Source of the DNA: an uncultured Micrococcaceae bacterium
GTDB taxonomy: Bacteria; Actinomycetota; Actinomycetes; Actinomycetales; Micrococcaceae
DNA length: 64,000 nt
Assembly (NCBI GenBank): GCA_947502645.1
Contig: CANNAD010000002.1
Location: 620,001 to 684,000 of the forward strand
Direction of reading: 5' to 3'
Positions 30,413 through 38,312 of the stretch are shown here, one piece after another. Position 1 is the stretch's first letter. The number at the start of each line of letters is the position of its first letter. The notes below the pieces were generated by a model, which was not told the origin of the DNA, did no database searches, and was given only the letters and a program-made list of their open reading frames with translations. The translations under genes and the position numbers were made by a program.

Positions 30413-31296
30413 CGGCCAGCGATGTAGTGCGCTTTGATCTGCTCCGGGGTCAACGCGGTGGTGTACACCGCGGCTTCATCAATGAAGCCGGCGAAGTAGT
30501 GACTCGACGGTCCACCCGACGGCCCGCCCCAATCCGTCACAGTGTCCACGCCGACTCGCCAATAACCGGTGGAGAAGCTGTTATCTCCCCGTGTTATTTC
30601 CGGAACGCAGGTGGCCCTCACAGCATCGACATAGAGGCACATTCCGGCACTGGAGAGCGATGCCGTAGCCATGTGCCAACCACCATCATTGAAGCTGTTG
30701 AAGGTGTAGATCCATTTGTACTGTCCGGGATAGACGCCAAACAGCACGCGCCCCTGGTTGTCCATATAGATGTGTCGATCCACTGCAGAAGTACCCTCGG
30801 GAGAGCGGCTCAAACCGAAGATTCTGCCACCGGAGGTCGTGGTGGTCTTGAACCAGATTTCAATGGTGAAAGTATTGGGTGGTGTTACGGGTGGGGATGA
30901 GATCAAGCCCCAGTCCCACCCACTGCTTCCGTAGGCAAGAAGCTGGAGGTATTTCCCCGTCCTTTCCCGCGAGCACGATCCATCATTGAGAACTTCCCCG
31001 ATGTCCCCGAATTTGCTCTTGTACGTTGTCCCATGCCGACCATTGCCAGAACTGTCAATGACCGGACTTCCGTTGTCATTGAACTTGTAGTACAGGTATG
31101 GCTTGTTGGCCAGAACCGCTGCATTGCATGTGAAATATGAGTTGCTGGCGGCTGTGTTCACGGAGTTGGTGACCTTGGCCGTGAATCCTGCTGAGCTCGA
31201 CGGCGTCAGCTGCGCGGTGAGGCACAGCACCAGAACTATCGCGAGCGTAACCAACCCCAGAACGCGGTTGCGTTTTTGCGTCTCGGCAGCGCTCAT
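30409..31296 (-). CDS. LamG-domain exported protein with SipW-type signal peptide
   Basis: The protein is 295 aa. The signal region (about 10-37) ends in SSSAGFTAKVTNSVNTA, the pattern of alternate signal peptides cut by SipW-like peptidases. It is followed by a LamG/concanavalin-like domain (about 75-290) with FTIEIWFKTTTTSGGRIFGL and YFAGFIDEAAVYTTALTPEQ. LamG domains bind glycans or surface ligands. AGGAG lies 7 nt before ATG 31296, and it overlaps the signal peptidase stop (ATGA). It is probably a surface or fibre-associated protein. Confidence 0.9.
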   Translation of the reverse strand: MSAAETQKRNRVLGLVTLAIVLVLCLTAQLTPSSSAGFTAKVTNSVNTAASNSYFTCNAAVLANKPYLYYKFNDNGSPVIDSSGNGRHGTTYKSKFGDIGEVLNDGSCSRERTGKYLQLLAYGSSGWDWGLISSPPVTPPNTFTIEIWFKTTTTSGGRIFGLSRSPEGTSAVDRHIYMDNQGRVLFGVYPGQYKWIYTFNSFNDGGWHMATASLSSAGMCLYVDAVRATCVPEITRGDNSFSTGYWRVGVDTVTDWGGPSGGPSSHYFAGFIDEAAVYTTALTPEQIKAHYIAGR

Positions 31297-32129
31297 GGCG
31301 CAGCTCCTTCTATTTGTGCTATTTGCGTGTCCTTCTCCGCTTCCGGAGGCAACCCGACGACAAGGCACCACAACAGGGGCAGCCCGCAGACAAGGGCAAG
31401 TACGGACCAACCGATTGGGGACAGGTCCAGGGACGATGCCAGCTGATAGTGTCCACTTTCTGCCAGCGACGGAACGGCGACAGTCCCCACTTCTCCGCTG
31501 ATCAGGTGCGTGCTCGAGCCGCCATCTGCCTCGACCGTGATGGGCAGCACGCCGGTGGAAACAACAGAGGCCTCGGCGCCATCAGATCCCGCCCGCGTGG
31601 TTAAAACGCTGAGGCCAACGAACGGCCTGAGCACCACCGCCGGGATGGACACCACCAGAGACAGTCCGAGAACCCGAAACGCTGTACGTTGACCAGCATC
31701 GGCGACCAGCCGGGTCAGGAACCACAGGGCACATGTACCGATCAGGACCATGGGCAAAGCCCGGATCAGCCAGCCCACACCGGGCAGTACAGCTGAGGCC
31801 TCACCCACCACATCGCCGTCATGGATTGTCCACGGGTCAGCAGCCCCATTGATGTCACCTCGGGTGCGCAAGCCTCCACCGTCCACCAGTGACTCGACCC
31901 GGTGCGTATAAACCTGCTCTGGTGCTGGCGGTGGGTGAAAGGTCACCATGTCACCAACCTGCAGATCCGCCAGTTCGGCGGGCACCGTGACCACGAGAGT
32001 CCCCACCGGCGCAGCCTCCCCCATAGAAGGCGTGCTGATGATGAACCACCTCATCCCAGCCAGATACCCCGCTGCCACCATCAACAGCAACAGTCCGACG
32101 ACGACAGTCAGGAATAGAGGCAACAGCAC
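31293..32129 (-). CDS. SipW-like type I signal peptidase (archaeal/ER type)
   Basis: From GTG 32129 it is 278 aa. The first TM (1-25) is followed by catalytic Ser35 in STPSMGEAAPVG, then YTHRV with His76 where bacterial Lep enzymes have Lys, and GDINGAADPW (90-99). Ser-His chemistry is the SipW/Sec11 class. Two or three more TM segments follow, making it longer than SipW. It sits between two genes for exported proteins with alternate signal peptides, so these are its likely substrates. The start is uncertain: the open frame extends to 32357 inside the upstream gene, and no good ribosome site is visible. Confidence 0.85.
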   Translation of the reverse strand: MLLPLFLTVVVGLLLLMVAAGYLAGMRWFIISTPSMGEAAPVGTLVVTVPAELADLQVGDMVTFHPPPAPEQVYTHRVESLVDGGGLRTRGDINGAADPWTIHDGDVVGEASAVLPGVGWLIRALPMVLIGTCALWFLTRLVADAGQRTAFRVLGLSLVVSIPAVVLRPFVGLSVLTTRAGSDGAEASVVSTGVLPITVEADGGSSTHLISGEVGTVAVPSLAESGHYQLASSLDLSPIGWSVLALVCGLPLLWCLVVGLPPEAEKDTQIAQIEGAAP

Positions 32130-32154
32130 CTTCGCGCTGGGCCGGGACGGCTTC

Positions 32155-32784
32155 CTAGGCAGTGAAAGTCCAAACCAACGGCATCGAGGCTGCAAGTCCT
32201 TGGTACGTGTTTCCGGCCGTCGTGTCCAGAGTGACGTCGAACGTGAACGGAACTTTGACTCCGGCAGCGGGAGCGGGCATGGTGATGGCAGTAGTGGCGC
32301 CTGCGAGCGTGGCGAGCGTGCCAGTGAAAACCGTCGAGGCCCCGGACTTGATGACAACGTTCATCTTGGCGCAGAAATCAGTCGCAGAACCGTTGTACGT
32401 GCCGTTGGTTGACTGCGTGCAGGTGCCGGGCGCCAGGGTGAAGGTGCTGGCCGCCGTGGTACCCACGTTCTCAATGTTGATCGTGGTCGATACTTTCTGC
32501 CCGGGTAACATGCCCAGGATGCCACCGAACTTGTTGATCGTGCTGCAGGTTGCTTTGTTGTCCGGGCCCGATGAGCTGAGACAGGTCACGTCGCCAGCCT
32601 GGTTGGTCTCCTTCATGATGAGGGTGCCGGATCCCGCAGTGTTGGTGTCATTGGTGATCTGTGCTGTGAACGCGGACAGTGTGCCCGTCATGGATAGTGA
32701 TAGCAGGAGTGTCCCCAGGACACCTGCCGACAGAACAGCAGGGGTGAAACGACGACGTTTTGGACGCGAGTGTGAAGCCGACAT
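32155..32784 (-). CDS. SipW-dependent exported protein (TasA/camelysin-like size and signal)
   Basis: The protein is 209 aa. A basic n-region (RPKRRR), hydrophobic core and cleavage region GTLSAFTAQITNDTNTAGSG match the alternate (SipW-type) signal. The mature part (about 40-209) is beta-rich, Thr/Ala-rich with four cysteines and lacks a membrane anchor. TasA-like proteins form extracellular fibres in Bacillus; polymer formation here is only an analogy. It is first gene of the minus-strand trio, 25 bp upstream of the peptidase start. Confidence 0.85.
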   Translation of the reverse strand: MSASHSRPKRRRFTPAVLSAGVLGTLLLSLSMTGTLSAFTAQITNDTNTAGSGTLIMKETNQAGDVTCLSSSGPDNKATCSTINKFGGILGMLPGQKVSTTINIENVGTTAASTFTLAPGTCTQSTNGTYNGSATDFCAKMNVVIKSGASTVFTGTLATLAGATTAITMPAPAAGVKVPFTFDVTLDTTAGNTYQGLAASMPLVWTFTA

Positions 32785-33099
32785 GGTTCAAAGACCCTTC
32801 AAAAGATGAAATCAGTGGATGACGCCCCCAGCGGGCGGTACTGATAGAGATGTTCCCCAACTCTGCTGAAAGAGTAGCAGGAGAGTACACTAAATGGATT
32901 TCTGTTTCATAACGATTGTTCGTATATTCTCCGCCTGCTGTTAGCGGCTCTGTCCGAGTGTGGACGATTTGTCCACGTCAGGACCGTATACACTGCCTAA
33001 AGTGTGCATGCTGTTAGGGTTTTGTCTGCACTATTGCGCAGTCGGGTTCACACCGATACTGTCTCCCAAGAAGCAAAAAACGTCGATAGAAGGCTGGAC
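32785..33099. promoter_or_regulatory. Divergent region between the SipW cluster and the E1/lipoyl operon
   Basis: This 315-bp gap has no credible gene. It holds two inverted repeats on the E1 side: GTGGAC-gattt-GTCCAC (32960-32976) and ACACT-gcctaa-AGTGT (32990-33005). The latter is flanked by GTATA and may be an operator of the E1 alpha promoter. The SipW side is AT-rich near 32880-32935. Confidence 0.5.
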
Positions 33100-34134
33100 A
33101 TGGTTTTCACCGCAACAAGTCAGCAGAAGCTGACGGACGATGAGCTGAGGGAGCTCTACCGCCTCCTCGTCGCCGTCCGCCACCTGGACACCTCGGCCAC
33201 TGCGTGGCAGCGTCAGGGTCTGATCCCCGGATATGCGCCCGAGCTCGGACAGGAAGCTGCCCAGGTGGGCAGCGGCTACGCCGTCGACGTCGCCCGGGAC
33301 TTCGTCTTCCCCACGTACCGCGAGATGGGTGTTGCCCGCGCCATGGGCGTGAACATGGTGGAGTACATGTCCACGCATAAGGCAACCTGGCACGGGGGTC
33401 TCTACAATCCCGCTGAGACGCACCTGGCACCGATCCAGGCCGTCGTCGCCGGCTCTGTACTGCACGCCGTCGGTTGGGCACACGGGCAAACGCTTTCGGG
33501 TCTCCCCCAGGATCAACGCGGAGTTGCCCTCACCTACTTCGGTGACGGTGCCAGCTCACAGGGCGATGTCCATGAGGCCATGAACTTTGCAGCCGTTATG
33601 AAAGCTCCCGTGGTGTTCTTCTCGCAGAACAATGGCTGGGCCATCTCCGTGCCCACCGAATCGCAGGTAGCCGGCGGATCCGTCGCAGCACGCGCAGCAG
33701 GGTATGGGATGGAATCCCTGAAAATCGATGGCAACGACGTCGAAGCCGTGGTTCTCGCCACCCGTCAGGCTATCGAGCATGCACGCGCCGGCAAGGGGCC
33801 GGTAGTCATCGAGGCCATGACCTACCGCCGCGGACCCCACTCCACTTCGGACGATCCCGGGCGCTACCGCACCCTCGATCAGGAGCGTGCCGACGGCGGC
33901 GAAGACCCCGTGGTGCGGCTCCGCAACCGGTTACTGGAGGCCGGCATCATCGACGACGCGTTCGTCGCCGAAGCCCTGGATGCCGCCAAGGCTGAGGAAG
34001 AGAGCATCCGCAACGGTGTTTCCGCTCTGGAGCCCCGCCCCGGAAACGAAATGTTCGACTTCGTCTTCCAGGAACCCACTCAAGCACTCAAGGAACAGGC
34101 CGCGGCCTGGCGGGAGGAAACCGAACATGTCTGA
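33100..34134 (+). CDS. 2-oxoacid dehydrogenase E1 component, alpha subunit
   Basis: This is the ThDP-dependent E1 alpha of a pyruvate or branched-chain 2-oxoacid dehydrogenase, 344 aa from ATG 33100 (AGAAGG 6 nt upstream). The ThDP-Mg motif GDGASSQGDVHEAMNFAAV lies near residue 150, followed by FFSQNNGWAISVPTE. The phosphorylation-loop-like region YRRGPHSTSDDPGRYR is conserved. The substrate (pyruvate, acetoin or branched 2-oxo acids) cannot be set from sequence. It overlaps the beta gene by 8 nt. Confidence 0.93.
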   Translation: MVFTATSQQKLTDDELRELYRLLVAVRHLDTSATAWQRQGLIPGYAPELGQEAAQVGSGYAVDVARDFVFPTYREMGVARAMGVNMVEYMSTHKATWHGGLYNPAETHLAPIQAVVAGSVLHAVGWAHGQTLSGLPQDQRGVALTYFGDGASSQGDVHEAMNFAAVMKAPVVFFSQNNGWAISVPTESQVAGGSVAARAAGYGMESLKIDGNDVEAVVLATRQAIEHARAGKGPVVIEAMTYRRGPHSTSDDPGRYRTLDQERADGGEDPVVRLRNRLLEAGIIDDAFVAEALDAAKAEEESIRNGVSALEPRPGNEMFDFVFQEPTQALKEQAAAWREETEHV

Positions 34135-35218
34135 GCACACCACGGCCAGTGACCTTGAAGCAGCCCAGGACAACACTGTGGAAGCGGACGCCCAACAGCA
34201 GTCCGTAGATGCGGTCTCCACGCGGGAGACCACCACATCCATCACCATGTCCATGCAGGCAGCGCTCAACCGCGCGCTCTCGGAATCCCTCGCAGACAAC
34301 CCCAAGACGGTCATCTTTGGCGAGGACGTCGGCAAGCTGGGCGGCGTTTTCCGCATCACGGACGGGCTGCAGGCTACCTACGGCTCGGACCGGGTCTTTG
34401 ACACACCCCTGGCCGAATCCGGCATCCTCGGAATGTCCGTCGGCCTGGCCATGGCCGGCTACCACCCAATCCCCGAGGTTCAGTTCGACGGCTTCGCCTA
34501 CCCTGCGATCAACCAGATTGTTTGCCAGATCGGCCGCATGAACTACCGCAGCCGCGGAACCATGCCCATGCCCATCACCCTCCGTGTTCCCAGCTTCGGC
34601 GGAATTCGTGCACCCGAGCACCACGGAGAGTCCCTGGAAGCGCTCTTCGCACACGTGCCCGGGCTGAAAGTAGTTTCGCCCTCGAGCCCGCATGAGGCCT
34701 ACCACCTGCTCAAGCATGCTGCCACCCGCCCGGACCCGGTCATTTTCATGGAACCGAAGTCCCGCTACTGGCAGAAGGGCGAAGTGGACCTCGAAAACCC
34801 CGGGAGCGTCGAAGGCTCAAAGGTTGTCCGACCGGGCAAGCATCTCACCCTTGTGGCCTGGGGAGCCATGGTGGCTCGGTGCCTCCAGGTTGCCGAACTC
34901 GCCGCCGAGGACGGCATCGAGATCGAGGTGCTGGACCTGCGCTGGCTCAAGCCCATCGACGCCGAGGGGCTGGCCGCGTCCGTCGCAAAAACGCGCCGCG
35001 CCGTCGTCGTCCATGAAGCACCCCGGACCTCAGGTCTGGGCGCGGAAGTAGCTGCGCTCATCACCGAACAGTGCTTTGGTACTCTCAAAGCACCCGTTGA
35101 ACGGATCACCGGATTCGACGTCCCCTACCCCTCCGGTGACCTGGAAGACGAGTACATTCCCAATATCGACCGCATCCTGTTCGGGATCCAAAGAGTACTG
35201 GAGTATCGCCGTGGCTGA
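34127..35218 (+). CDS. 2-oxoacid dehydrogenase E1 component, beta subunit
   Basis: The protein is 363 aa, partner of the E1 alpha just upstream. After a 40-residue Gln/Asp/Thr-rich N-terminal extension not usual in the family, the transketolase-like domain starts at MSMQAALNRALSESL. VIFGEDVGKLGGVFRIT, FDTPLAESGILGMSVG and EVQFDGFAYPAINQI are E1 beta signatures. A C-terminal transketolase domain follows. It overlaps the lipoyl gene by 8 nt, so all three are translationally coupled. Confidence 0.94.
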   Translation: MSEHTTASDLEAAQDNTVEADAQQQSVDAVSTRETTTSITMSMQAALNRALSESLADNPKTVIFGEDVGKLGGVFRITDGLQATYGSDRVFDTPLAESGILGMSVGLAMAGYHPIPEVQFDGFAYPAINQIVCQIGRMNYRSRGTMPMPITLRVPSFGGIRAPEHHGESLEALFAHVPGLKVVSPSSPHEAYHLLKHAATRPDPVIFMEPKSRYWQKGEVDLENPGSVEGSKVVRPGKHLTLVAWGAMVARCLQVAELAAEDGIEIEVLDLRWLKPIDAEGLAASVAKTRRAVVVHEAPRTSGLGAEVAALITEQCFGTLKAPVERITGFDVPYPSGDLEDEYIPNIDRILFGIQRVLEYRRG

Positions 35219-35543
35219 AATATCTTTTCCGCTTCCGGATCTGGGCGAAGGCCTGATCGAAGCAACCGTCCTCGAATGGATCGTCGCCGTCGGCGAGCAG
35301 GTGGAGCGTAACCAGCCGCTGGTGGAGGTTGAAACCACCAAATCCGCTGTTGAACTGCCTTCACCGCAGGCCGGCAAAGTGCTCCGCATTTATGGGGAGC
35401 CCGGGGACAAGATCAACGTGGGCGAACCACTGATTGTCTTCGAGGTACCGGACGACACCGCGGGCATCGTCGGCACGGTCCCCGAGGAAAAGGCACCCAA
35501 GCGGCGCGTTCGCCTCAGCGCTGCACTGGACGACGAGGACTAG
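35211..35543 (+). CDS. Stand-alone lipoyl-domain protein in place of E2
   Basis: The protein is only 110 aa from GTG 35211. Residues 1-78 form a complete lipoyl domain, PLPDLGEGLIEATVLEWIVA with the lipoylated lysine in VEVETTKSAVELPS (Lys about 44). A charged 30-residue tail follows, and then the stop. The peripheral-subunit-binding and acetyltransferase domains of a normal E2 (about 400-500 aa) are absent, and no other frame downstream restores them. It sits between E1 beta (8-nt overlap) and an alpha/beta hydrolase (5-bp gap). It may be a mobile lipoyl carrier for E1. Confidence 0.9.
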   Translation: MAEISFPLPDLGEGLIEATVLEWIVAVGEQVERNQPLVEVETTKSAVELPSPQAGKVLRIYGEPGDKINVGEPLIVFEVPDDTAGIVGTVPEEKAPKRRVRLSAALDDED

Positions 35544-35548
35544 ACCGG

Positions 35549-36337
35549 ATGGCAGCGACCACCTCATCAGTCTCTGGCGTTAATCTCGCGGCAGAGGTAC
35601 ATTCCCCCGAGGAAGACAGCGGCCTCAGGCCGGTACTGCTCCTGCACGGTTTTGCCTCTTCTTCACAGTTGAACTGGATCGACGCCGGATGGGTAGGCGC
35701 CCTCACCACCGCGGGCCGGCGGGTCATCACCATTGACCTGCCGGGCCACGGAGCCTCACCGGCGCCGGCAGAGGTAGAAGACTATGCGCCGTCGGCCATC
35801 CTTGAGCAGCTTCAGCAACAGCTGGCATCCGAGGGCGTCACGGCACTCGATCCTGCTGACCCGGTATCGGGAGTGGACGTCATCGGCTATTCGCTCGGGT
35901 CACGCCTAGCCTGGGAGCTCGGTGCGGCCCGTCCAGATCTGGTCAACCGCCTGGTGCTAGGCGGACCAGGTAGCGGTGATCCGCTGTCGAAGTTTGATTT
36001 GGAAGCTGCGCGGGCGTCGCTTGTCGATGAAACGCCCATTGCTGATCCACTGACGGCAGAGCTGCTGCGCATGGCTCGCCTTGTTCCATCCAATGATGTG
36101 GATGCTCTGCTGCGGCTGATTCAGGCCGTCAAGGGCGAACCATTTACACCCGATGCGAGCATTCCGGCCATGCCTGTACTGCTCGTTGCCGGAGACCGCG
36201 ACGATCTGGCAACAACGATGCCGGAGCTGGCGGATCTCAGCGGCAACGCCGAAGTTTTGTGGTTGCCCGCGCGCACGCACGCCAATGCTGTGACGTCACG
36301 GGCATTCAAAAGAGCGGCAGTAGAGTTCCTCAGCTGA
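35549..36337 (+). CDS. Alpha/beta hydrolase of the E1/lipoyl operon
   Basis: The protein is 262 aa. The alpha/beta fold has oxyanion HGFASSS near residue 34, the nucleophile elbow GYSLGS (Ser about 115), acid Asp in VAGDRDDL and His in ARTHANAV near 248. It is the last gene of the operon. Acetoin-dehydrogenase E2 proteins (AcoC) of some bacteria fuse a lipoyl domain to an alpha/beta-hydrolase domain, so this pair may be a split version of such an E2 (inference). Otherwise it would be an esterase or thioesterase. Confidence 0.85.
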   Translation: MAATTSSVSGVNLAAEVHSPEEDSGLRPVLLLHGFASSSQLNWIDAGWVGALTTAGRRVITIDLPGHGASPAPAEVEDYAPSAILEQLQQQLASEGVTALDPADPVSGVDVIGYSLGSRLAWELGAARPDLVNRLVLGGPGSGDPLSKFDLEAARASLVDETPIADPLTAELLRMARLVPSNDVDALLRLIQAVKGEPFTPDASIPAMPVLLVAGDRDDLATTMPELADLSGNAEVLWLPARTHANAVTSRAFKRAAVEFLS

Positions 36338-36343
36338 TTGACC

Positions 36344-36375
36344 GCACCGCCGAGTTGTGTTCAACCCGGCGGTGC
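36344..36375. terminator. Bidirectional terminator-like hairpin
   Basis: GCACCGCCG (36344-36352) pairs with CGGCGGTGC (36367-36375), with inner GTTG/CAAC and loop TGTT. The outer bases CTGATT/AATCAG extend it around the hydrolase stop. It separates two convergent genes. Confidence 0.75.
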
Positions 36376-36422
36376 AATCAGCGTAGGAGACTCTCTGCCG
36401 CCTGCTTATTCTCGCGAGAAAC

Positions 36423-36887
36423 TTATGCTGTCTTCAGCGCATCTGCGGACGCTGCGGACTCCCTGCGTTCTAGGTACTGCTCGGCTCCGCGGGCCAGCTT
36501 CTTGAGGAGCGAAACAGTCAACGCATACTCATCTGCCGACAATCCAGCGCAGAGCTCGTGCCGTGTGAGCGCGATGGCCTCTGCTTCCTGCTGACAGATG
36601 TAGTGTCCCTTTTCCGTCACGGCGAGTTTTCCGTCGCGGAAGTCCACCAGTCCGCGGACGATCATTTCGCCAACAGCGGTCTCCCACTCAACAACGTCCA
36701 GACGCCAGAACTGGCTGAGCTTTCCTTCGACCTCCGAGTGTTCGAGTGGTCCTGACTGGTCCAGAACGGAGAGCACCAGAGACTGATCGTCAGTAATTCC
36801 GAGTTTCTCCTGAGATTCGCTACATGCTTTCTGGAAGCTGGCCATAACGCGTGAAGCCCAGTAACCGACTCTGTCTTTCTCTAACAT
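36423..36887 (-). CDS. Winged-helix (MarR-like) protein
   Basis: The protein is 154 aa. The helical N-terminus, LEHSEVEGKLSQFWRLDVVE, then VGEMIVRGLVDFRDGKLAVTEKG (helix-strand wing), and a long C-terminal helix fit a MarR-like winged helix, but the match is weak. It is divergent from the Ser/Thr kinase across a 368-bp region carrying two palindromes, suggesting that it is a regulator acting there. Function is otherwise unknown. Confidence 0.7.
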   Translation of the reverse strand: MLEKDRVGYWASRVMASFQKACSESQEKLGITDDQSLVLSVLDQSGPLEHSEVEGKLSQFWRLDVVEWETAVGEMIVRGLVDFRDGKLAVTEKGHYICQQEAEAIALTRHELCAGLSADEYALTVSLLKKLARGAEQYLERRESAASADALKTA

Positions 36888-37255
36888 GATTCTCCCAGGG
36901 TGTCTCGATCTTCCGGCCCGCGGGCCTCCGCGGAAATCCTTGTCCGCTGCTTTCCCGACGCCGTAGTTCCCGCTACTGACGGGTAACTGTGATCAATGTT
37001 ACCGGCTGGAAGGCAATTTTACCGCTGCGGGCCGTGGTAAATTGCTCAAGATTTGCCGAACTTTCTTGATTCTGGCTGGGTTTCGGCCGCTGACGCCGCC
37101 ATGCAGCACTTGCTGGCTTGATTGTTACTTAACGGTCACAATGCTGGATACTCACGCCTCAGTGGATTAAACGCCAGTCCGATGCCGTAGTCTTCTACGA
37201 GCGGCCGGTAATCAGCAGGCTTCATAAGACAGCACCATAAGCAGGAGGATCGCAC
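36888..37255. promoter_or_regulatory. Intergenic region with two palindromes
   Basis: There is no gene in this 368 bp. A 22-nt palindrome at 36982-37003 (GGTAAC...TGATCA...GTTACC, two mismatched central pairs) and an interrupted hairpin at 37013-37045 (GCAATTT-ACC against GGT-AAATTGC) lie 10 bp apart on the regulator side. A possible kinase promoter, TTACTT with GATACT 16 nt on, lies near 37124-37151. Confidence 0.55.
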
Positions 37256-38215
37256 GTGGGGATGCTTCTGGGCAGTCGGTACAAAACGGCCGAGCTCGTG
37301 GGCACAGGCGGAGCTTCGTCCGTATACCGGGCCGTGGATGAAAACCTTGGGCGGGATGTCGCCATCAAGCTGTTTCGTCCTACCACCCCCGACGACGACG
37401 GCTACCGCCGCCAGCACACGGAGATGTCGATTCTCTCCGCACTGAACCATCCCTGTCTGGTCACGCTGCATGATGCAGGCGTGGAAGAAGGAACCGATGG
37501 TGAAATCTCCAATTATCTGGTGATGGAGCTCGTCGAAGGCAAGGATCTCCGCCGATCATTGCAGGAACGATCATTGACGTCGGCGCAGGTGGCCCAGATG
37601 GGCGCGGATCTCGCGGACGCGCTGGCGTACATCCATGAGAACGGCGTGATTCACCGGGACGTCAAGCCGGCCAACATCCTTCTGTCGCACAGTTCGGATC
37701 ACGACACACGCATCTACCCCAAGCTCACAGACTTTGGCATTGCACGCATGGTCGAGGCAGCAACGGCTACGGCACACGGCGCAACGATTGGTACAGCAAA
37801 CTATCTGAGCCCGGAGCAGGCACAGGGCTCAGGCGTAGAACCGCGTACGGATGTTTACTCTCTCGGTCTGGTGCTGCTGGAATGCCTGACGGGCGAGAAG
37901 GCGTTTCCTGGCCCCGTCGTCGAATCCGCACTTGCCAGGCTTCTGCGCGACCCCGAGGTTCCGGACTCCCTGGATCCGCTGTGGCAGGATCTGCTGACGC
38001 GGATGACGAGCCGCGATCCAGAAAGTCGTCCAGCCGCTCATGAAGTGGCTGTTGCACTGCGCAACATGACGGGCACCTACGTGCAGTCGTTGCCCATTCC
38101 ACGAACAGATGCAGGCGATGCCCTCAACGGCGGCCTGATTACCGGCGGTATTACCACCGGCAATGTTCGGATTCCGGCACCGCCGTCGCACGCGCCGACC
38201 ATCGGCACAAGCTAG
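37256..38215 (+). CDS. Ser/Thr protein kinase without transmembrane segment
   Basis: This Hanks-type kinase is 319 aa. It has the glycine loop GTGGASSVYR (17-26), VAIKLF lysine, HRDVKPANIL catalytic loop (near 130), DFGIAR (near 158) and GTANYLSPEQ. The kinase domain ends near 270; a 50-residue Gly/Thr/Pro tail follows, and there is no TM or PASTA repeat, so it is probably cytoplasmic. AGGAGG lies 7 nt before GTG 37256. The target is unknown. It is the only gene of its transcript in view. Confidence 0.94.
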   Translation: MGMLLGSRYKTAELVGTGGASSVYRAVDENLGRDVAIKLFRPTTPDDDGYRRQHTEMSILSALNHPCLVTLHDAGVEEGTDGEISNYLVMELVEGKDLRRSLQERSLTSAQVAQMGADLADALAYIHENGVIHRDVKPANILLSHSSDHDTRIYPKLTDFGIARMVEAATATAHGATIGTANYLSPEQAQGSGVEPRTDVYSLGLVLLECLTGEKAFPGPVVESALARLLRDPEVPDSLDPLWQDLLTRMTSRDPESRPAAHEVAVALRNMTGTYVQSLPIPRTDAGDALNGGLITGGITTGNVRIPAPPSHAPTIGTS

Positions 38216-38272
38216 CTCCCCACCCAATCGCGCGCCACCTCTTGACGTAATGTCTCTCACAGAGCAGACTGG

Positions 38273-38284
38273 ATCGTATACGAT
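38273..38284. promoter_or_regulatory. Candidate GntR operator of the hpa cluster
   Basis: ATCGTATACGAT is a perfect 12-bp palindrome of the FCD-GntR type (GT-N-AC core), overlapping a TATACG box. It is 28 bp before the GTG start of the FAH-RraA gene. The cluster encodes a GntR regulator as second gene, the obvious ligand. Confidence 0.6.
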
Positions 38285-38312
38285 TTTGTACTCGATCAAG
38301 TTAGGAGCCCCC

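Noticed and set aside
31293-32357. Longest frame of the signal peptidase starting at 32357
   Set aside because: It would run 200 bp through the upstream exported-protein gene and adds a Pro/Arg/Ser-rich stretch without homology; a GTG after that gene is preferred.
35544-36337. Possible frameshifted E2 acyltransferase after the lipoyl domain
   Set aside because: The other frames show no DHRxxxG-type E2 motif, and the frame present is an intact alpha/beta hydrolase.
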